Shown: piece by piece, positions 59,601-64,000 of the stretch | Numbering within the stretch: position 1 is the stretch's first letter | Layout: each line of letters begins with the position of its first letter | Source of the DNA: CAJQHT01 sp038123275 | Lineage (GTDB): Bacteria; Pseudomonadota; Alphaproteobacteria; Rickettsiales; UBA1997 | NCBI GenBank assembly: GCA_038123275.1 | Contig: JAYORG010000004.1 | Coordinates: 62,001 to 126,000 of the forward strand | Reading direction: 5' to 3' | DNA length: 64,000 nt | Notes under the pieces: generated by a model | What the model was told of the DNA's origin: nothing | Seen by the model: only the letters and a program-made list of their open reading frames with translations | The model's database searches: none | Made by a program: the position numbers and the translations under genes

Positions 59601-60119
59601 GTGTTGTTAAATCGGCTAGCTATTATATTATTTCTTTTTATAATCTTTTCCACAAAGGCATATTCTTCATCTTGTGCGGATCTTACTATGGAAGGTTTAA
59701 AAAATTTTAGAGAAAAATTATTATCAAAAGAATTTATTTTAAATGAGTACAATTTAAAGATAGCATTTCCAGGTTTTCCGGTTACATCAAGTAGAAAAGA
59801 TCAGGATGGCCCAACTTTTACAAGTTTTAAGATAGGGGATTGTTTTATGGTTGGAGACCCTGATCTAAACAATAAGCATGTTATTGTAGTATTTTCAAAA
59901 GAAATAAAAAATAAATATGGCATTAGCGTCGGAATGTCATATTATGATATTCTTGATAACATGACAGATGTTCCTGATGTTGAGTTATATAGGATAAAAA
60001 ATATAGAAAATCATTATTATAATTCAGTTTATTTTCGTTGGGGAAATGTTTTTTATCACCTTGATGATAAATGGAACATTACAAGAACCACAATTAGTAG
60101 AGCATTTTTTATAGGGTAA
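59601..60119 (+). CDS. Exported protein of unknown function
   Basis: 172 residues from the GTG at 59601, with a Sec signal (LLNRLAIILFLFIIFSTKAYSSS, likely cut near AYS). The mature part has two cysteines (SCADL and IGDCFMV) that could pair, and an acidic aromatic C-terminus (NSVYFRWGNVFYHLDDKWNIT). No family was recognised. It follows the arsC-like gene by 28 bp. Confidence 0.6.
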   Translation: MLLNRLAIILFLFIIFSTKAYSSSCADLTMEGLKNFREKLLSKEFILNEYNLKIAFPGFPVTSSRKDQDGPTFTSFKIGDCFMVGDPDLNNKHVIVVFSKEIKNKYGISVGMSYYDILDNMTDVPDVELYRIKNIENHYYNSVYFRWGNVFYHLDDKWNITRTTISRAFFIG

Positions 60120-60152
60120 AAGTGCTGAGTAAATCACACTTTTTATTAACAT

Positions 60153-61106
60153 TTAGGCAGCTTGTAAACCAAGCTCATTAAATAATGCTTGATCTTTTTG
60201 GCTTTCTGGATTGTCAGTTGTTAAAAGTTTTTCACCATAAAATATTGAATTAGCACCAGCCAAAAAGCATAAAGCTTGGGTTTGGTCGTTCATTTCTTCT
60301 CTGCCAGCAGATAATCTTACGGCAGCTTTTGGCATCATAATTCTGGCAATTGCTATTGTTCTGATAAATTCAAATTGGTTTAAGGCTTCTTTATTATCAA
60401 GCGGTGTGCCTGCAACTCTAACTAGCATATTAATTGGCACTGAATTTGGATGTTGTGGTAAATTGGCTAAAGACATTAACATGCCAGCGCGGTCTGATCT
60501 TTCTTCGCCCATTCCAACAATTCCACCACTACAAACATTTAAACCTGCCTGTCTAACATTATTTAATGTTTCTATCCTATCCTCAAATTTTCTAGTAGTG
60601 ATAATTTTTTTATAATAATCAGGAGAAGTATCAATATTATGATTGTAATAATCTAAACCAGCTTCTTTTAATTTTTTACTTTGTTCTTCTTTAACCATGC
60701 CAAGAGTAACACAAGTTTCTAGGCCGATATTTTTAACCTCTTTTACCATATCACAAACCTTATCTAAGTCACGATCATTTAAATTTCTCCAGGCTGCTCC
60801 CATGCAAAATCTACTCGCGCCACTTTCTTTGGCTTCTTTTGCAGCTTTTACAACTTCTTCAACCTCCATGAAAGGTTCCTTCTTTAACTGCGTATTATAA
60901 TGAGCCGATTGTGGGCAATATTTGCAATCTTCAGGACAAGAACCAGTTTTAATACTAAGCAAAGTACTAATTTGTACTTTGTTATTTTCATGATATTGTC
61001 TATGAACAGATGTGGCCTGAAAAATTAAATCATTAAAAGGTAAGGCAAATAATTCTAATATTTCATCCAATTGCCAATCATGGCGAATTTGAGTTTTTGA
61101 AAGCAT
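60153..61106 (-). CDS. bioB: Biotin synthase
   Basis: Radical-SAM insertion of sulfur into dethiobiotin. 317 residues with CPEDCKYCPQ, giving the 4Fe-4S cysteines C57, C61 and C64. Further motifs are FCMGAAWRNLNDRDLD, YNHNIDTSPDYY and SGGIVGMGEERSDRAGML, all conserved in BioB. No other bio gene is in the window. It lies downstream of mreC (15 bp) and is probably cotranscribed. Confidence 0.96.
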   Translation of the reverse strand: MLSKTQIRHDWQLDEILELFALPFNDLIFQATSVHRQYHENNKVQISTLLSIKTGSCPEDCKYCPQSAHYNTQLKKEPFMEVEEVVKAAKEAKESGASRFCMGAAWRNLNDRDLDKVCDMVKEVKNIGLETCVTLGMVKEEQSKKLKEAGLDYYNHNIDTSPDYYKKIITTRKFEDRIETLNNVRQAGLNVCSGGIVGMGEERSDRAGMLMSLANLPQHPNSVPINMLVRVAGTPLDNKEALNQFEFIRTIAIARIMMPKAAVRLSAGREEMNDQTQALCFLAGANSIFYGEKLLTTDNPESQKDQALFNELGLQAA

Positions 61107-61120
61107 TTTAAATTTTGTAA

Positions 61121-61963
61121 TTAATATTTAGAAATAGCAGCTAAATTGATATTATCTGCATTTTCTGCAGCTCTTACCTTAACATTTGTGCCCTTAACTT
61201 TTACAACAATTCCAACTAGTAATCCAGGTGGTAAATGTTCGCCATCTCCAGAGGTATACACCATGTCACCAACGCTAATATGATGGTCCTTATCTAAATA
61301 GTCAATGCTCATAATTTTTTTATTGTGCCCAGTTAATATACCTCTAATTCTAGAATTAGAGGTAATTACTGGAATTTTGGAGTTATTATCAGTAATTGTT
61401 AAAACACGTGATATATTATCATTGACTTGTATGACTCTGCCAATTACAGATTGCTTGCCGGTAATTACACTATTTTCTTGTATGCCATGATTTTTTCCAG
61501 CATTTATTATTATATTACTTCCATAAGCTTGGCTTGGCTTGGTAATTAAACGTACGGATTGATATTTTATGCTTTTTGCCTTAATAAATTTTAGCAATTC
61601 TTGTAGTTCTTCATTTTCTTGGCTAATATTTAAGGCTTTAATGTAAATAGATTTTAATTTTTCATTTTCAGCCTTTAATATGATATTTTCTCTTTTGGCT
61701 TGTGCTAATTCTTGAAAATAGTTAGCTCCTTGACTTGAAACTCCAAATGGAAAAGCAATGGTTTTCGAAATAGGAAGTGATATATCAACAAAAAATAAAG
61801 AAATTTTATCATTGAAGCCTTTGTTGCTCTTGGAAATGCCAATTAATATTAGGCATATAGCAATTAGTGATACAAACTCAATTTTCTTAAGGAAATGGCT
61901 AATATAATAGTAAATACTAAGATTTACTTTTGATCCTGAATCGTAATTGATATATTGCTTCAT
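61121..61963 (-). CDS. mreC: Rod shape-determining protein MreC
   Basis: Bitopic scaffold linking MreB to the elongation machinery. 280 residues: a cytoplasmic N-terminus, one membrane helix (about 30-48), a coiled-coil (about 83-125, AQAKRENIILKAENEKLKSIY), and a two-domain beta region with INAGKNHGIQENSVITGKQSVIGRV and DMVYTSGDGEHLPPGLLVGIVVKV. It follows mreB by 13 bp; mreD is not present after it. Confidence 0.93.
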   Translation of the reverse strand: MKQYINYDSGSKVNLSIYYYISHFLKKIEFVSLIAICLILIGISKSNKGFNDKISLFFVDISLPISKTIAFPFGVSSQGANYFQELAQAKRENIILKAENEKLKSIYIKALNISQENEELQELLKFIKAKSIKYQSVRLITKPSQAYGSNIIINAGKNHGIQENSVITGKQSVIGRVIQVNDNISRVLTITDNNSKIPVITSNSRIRGILTGHNKKIMSIDYLDKDHHISVGDMVYTSGDGEHLPPGLLVGIVVKVKGTNVKVRAAENADNINLAAISKY

Positions 61964-61976
61964 TAACTATAGCTTC

Positions 61977-63017
61977 TTAATCTTGTCTAAATAAAACGGC
62001 GCGGAACATTTTGATATTTTCAAGAACTTTACCACAGCCATTAACAACACAAAGCAAAGGGTCATCAGCCACAAAAACAGGTAACCCTGTTGCTTGTCTA
62101 ACTACGTAATCTAAGTTTTTAAGTAATGCTCCACCACCACTTAAAACAATGCCCTTTTCCACAATATCAGAAGATAATTCTGGTGGTGTACATTCTAAAG
62201 CAACTTTAATAGCGTCAACAATTTGTTCAACTGGTTCCATTAAACTTTCAGCAATTTGTCTTTCGCTTAAAACCATTTCTTTTGGAATGCCATTGGCTAG
62301 ATCTCTACCTTTAACTTCCATGGTTAATCCTTCTCCATCTTCATTAGGACAAGCTGCACCAATGGTTTTTTTGATTCTTTCGGCAGTTGATTCACCAATT
62401 AAAAGATTATGATATCTTCTAATGTAAGAAATAATTGCTTCGTCCATTTTATCTCCACCAACTCTAACTGAGCGTGAGTAAACAATACCACCCAAAGATA
62501 AAATACCAACTTCTGTTGTTCCACCTCCAATATCAACAATCATTGATCCAGTTGGCTCAGTAACTGGTAAATTAGCACCAATTGCTGCTGCCATTGGTTC
62601 TTCTATTAAAAATACTTCATTAGCTCCTGCACCTTCTGCTGCATCTTGAATGGCTCTTCTTTCAACCGGAGTTGATCCAGATGGAACACAAACAATAATT
62701 AAAGGCCCTAACCAACTTCTAGTTTTATTAACTTCACGAATGAAATGTTTAATCATCTCTGCAGCTACTTTAAAATCGGCTATCACGCCGTCTCTTAAAG
62801 GTCTAATTGCTTCAATTTTATTTGGAGTTCTTCCAAGCATCATTTTGGCAGTGTTGCCAAAGGCACATGGAATGTTTTTGCCATTTTCATTAAGCAATGC
62901 CACAACCGAAGGTTCATTTAAAACCACCCCTTCATTTTTGGTGTAAACAAGAGTGTTTGCAGTTCCAAGATCAATTGCAATATCACGAGAAGAAAATGAG
63001 AATAATTTACCAAACAT
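61977..63017 (-). CDS. mreB: Actin-like rod-shape protein MreB
   Basis: Forms membrane-bound filaments that direct lateral wall synthesis. 346 residues with the actin-fold phosphate loops SRDIAIDLGTANTLVY and SMIVDIGGGTTEVGILSLGGI, the adenosine motif GIVLSGGGALLKNLD, and the N-terminal amphipathic MFGKLFSFSS for membrane binding. Together with mreC, the D,D-carboxypeptidase and the SPOR protein it argues for a rod-shaped, peptidoglycan-bearing cell. Confidence 0.97.
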   Translation of the reverse strand: MFGKLFSFSSRDIAIDLGTANTLVYTKNEGVVLNEPSVVALLNENGKNIPCAFGNTAKMMLGRTPNKIEAIRPLRDGVIADFKVAAEMIKHFIREVNKTRSWLGPLIIVCVPSGSTPVERRAIQDAAEGAGANEVFLIEEPMAAAIGANLPVTEPTGSMIVDIGGGTTEVGILSLGGIVYSRSVRVGGDKMDEAIISYIRRYHNLLIGESTAERIKKTIGAACPNEDGEGLTMEVKGRDLANGIPKEMVLSERQIAESLMEPVEQIVDAIKVALECTPPELSSDIVEKGIVLSGGGALLKNLDYVVRQATGLPVFVADDPLLCVVNGCGKVLENIKMFRAVLFRQD

Positions 63018-63029
63018 TTATTTATTTTT

Positions 63030-64000
63030 TTAAGTTAATAATTTAGATTTTACCGCTGGTAACTTTTCTAAACAATGAATATAAGCCTTTGCAGAGGCTA
63101 CTAAAACATCAGTACTAGAACCAGTAGAACTATAAGTTCTCCCATCGCTTTTTAAGCGAGTTACAACCACAGCTTGAGCGTCAATTCCACTTGTTACAGC
63201 ATTTACTTGGTAAAGCTCTAACGTAGCAACATGAGGAATTAATTTTTTAATGGCATTAAATATTGCATCAACTGGTCCATCTTTTGATTTAAACTCAGTC
63301 TTAGCATCTTTACCGTTAATTTTTAAAAATAACTCAATTTCAGCTTCCTTTAATTTGCCACATTTAACTGTTAAATCAACTAATTTTATGAAAGATTTCT
63401 CACTTACAACGGAATTATCAATTAGGGCAATGATATCCTCATCTAAAACTTCTTTTTTCTTATCAGCCAAATCTTTAAATTTTTTAAAGGATTCTTCTAA
63501 TATTTCATCATTTAATTCATAGCCAATTTCTTGTAATTTATCTTTAAAAGCAGCACGTCCAGAATGTTTACCTAATATTAAGGAAGATTTTTCTAACCCA
63601 ACAGATTCTGGTGTCATTATTTCGTAAGTATCACGATTTTTTAACATGCCATCTTGATGAATGCCACTTTCATGAGCAAAGGCATTAGCGCCAACAATAG
63701 CTTTATTATATTGAATTGGAAAGCCAGTAATATTAGAAACTAATTTAGAGGCACGAGTTATGTATTGAGGCTTAACATTGGTATCTAAATTATAAAAATC
63801 AGCTCTAGTTTTTAAGGTCATAACTAATTCTTCTAAGGCGGCATTTCCAGCTCTTTCACCGATGCCATTGATAGTACATTCAATTTGACGAGCTCCAGCA
63901 CTGGCAGCCGCTAAGGAATTAGCAACGGCTAATCCTAAATCGTTGTGACAATGTGTTGAAATAATTGCTTTATCAATATTTGGTACATTATTTTTGATTT
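63030..64000 (-). CDS. leuA: 2-isopropylmalate synthase, C-terminal part (cut by window edge)
   Basis: First committed step of leucine synthesis. The frame stays open to base 64000, so the start lies beyond the window; about 322 residues are visible. Seen: STHCHNDLGLAVANSLAAASAGARQIECTINGIGERAGNAALEELVM, with the metal-binding HxH and the NGIGERAGN signature, then HESGIHQDGMLKNRDTYEIM. The C-terminal LeuA allosteric domain follows to DVLVASAKAYIHCLEKL. It precedes mreB by 12 bp. Confidence 0.95.
   Translation of the reverse strand, partial: IKNNVPNIDKAIISTHCHNDLGLAVANSLAAASAGARQIECTINGIGERAGNAALEELVMTLKTRADFYNLDTNVKPQYITRASKLVSNITGFPIQYNKAIVGANAFAHESGIHQDGMLKNRDTYEIMTPESVGLEKSSLILGKHSGRAAFKDKLQEIGYELNDEILEESFKKFKDLADKKKEVLDEDIIALIDNSVVSEKSFIKLVDLTVKCGKLKEAEIELFLKINGKDAKTEFKSKDGPVDAIFNAIKKLIPHVATLELYQVNAVTSGIDAQAVVVTRLKSDGRTYSSTGSSTDVLVASAKAYIHCLEKLPAVKSKLLT

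Noticed and set aside
61400..61412. CACGTG-containing word in mreC as a fourth parS
   Set aside because: The flanks (AAAACACGTGATAT) do not match TGTTTCACGTGAAACA.

Overview
The window is a strongly AT-rich, densely packed bacterial chromosome segment from an alphaproteobacterium, most likely a Rickettsiales-like lineage (inference). The evidence is: a circularly permuted (two-piece) tmRNA gene with an alphaproteobacterial-type tag; an AT-rich, iterated intergenic region beside hemE, the position of the chromosome origin in Caulobacter and Rickettsia; a parABS system with three perfect parS sites; the alphaproteobacterial SspB adaptor; a short bacterial ProRS; and small rickettsial-type housekeeping genes. 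Unlike most Rickettsiales it has leuA, hisH, hisC and bioB, plus a GspE/PilB ATPase and an FTR1 iron permease, so it retains more biosynthesis than a strict intracellular parasite. A run of ten N shows that this is a draft scaffold.

Layout. 0-8 kb: metG (partial), prfA, an NfeD-like gene, pth, rplY, hemE, putative oriC (4775-5113), a BolA-family gene, clpX and clpP. The clpX frame is interrupted by two in-frame stops between the zinc domain and the AAA+ domain. 7.4-11 kb: grpE, a CAT tRNA, rpmI-rplT, a DUF2628-like gene, hisH and a MidA-type methyltransferase. 11-18.5 kb: an unknown gene of about 570 codons carries two homopolymer frameshifts and is split by a complete Tn3-family transposon (11465-17220). 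The transposon has 40-bp inverted repeats, a 5-bp TTTTA target duplication, transposase, resolvase and two membrane-associated passenger genes. 18.6-24 kb: parA-parB-hisC-tadA in one overlapping operon, then divergent miaA-recO; parS sites lie upstream of miaA and inside its 3' end. 24-28.8 kb: two YceI-family genes, cytochrome b561, a DUF3833-like lipoprotein, ssrA, sspB, plsY and pyrF.

28.8-57 kb: a 910-residue unknown protein, fumC (with an internal parS), gltX, gspE/pilB-like, apaG, tsaB, a cobT-like gene, a D,D-carboxypeptidase, two lipoproteins, uvrD, an acyl-CoA synthetase, an M48 protease, kdsA, an Hda-like gene, gatC, ruvX and a giant 2162-residue protein that begins with a recognisable NADAR (ADP-ribose/N-glycosidase) domain. 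57-64 kb: FTR1 under a Fur-box-like palindrome, proS, arsC-like, an exported unknown, bioB, mreC, mreB and partial leuA.

Themes. Replication and segregation functions (oriC, parABS, Hda) cluster here, so the window lies near the origin. Trans-translation and targeted proteolysis are represented by ssrA, SspB, ClpX and ClpP, and the domain of ClpX that SspB tethers to is the one cut off by the stop codons. Accessory content is concentrated in the Tn3 element, the disrupted gene and the two very large proteins. The disrupted gene and the two large ones each have a consensus-like sigma-70 promoter. Short palindromic repeat families sit in several intergenic gaps.
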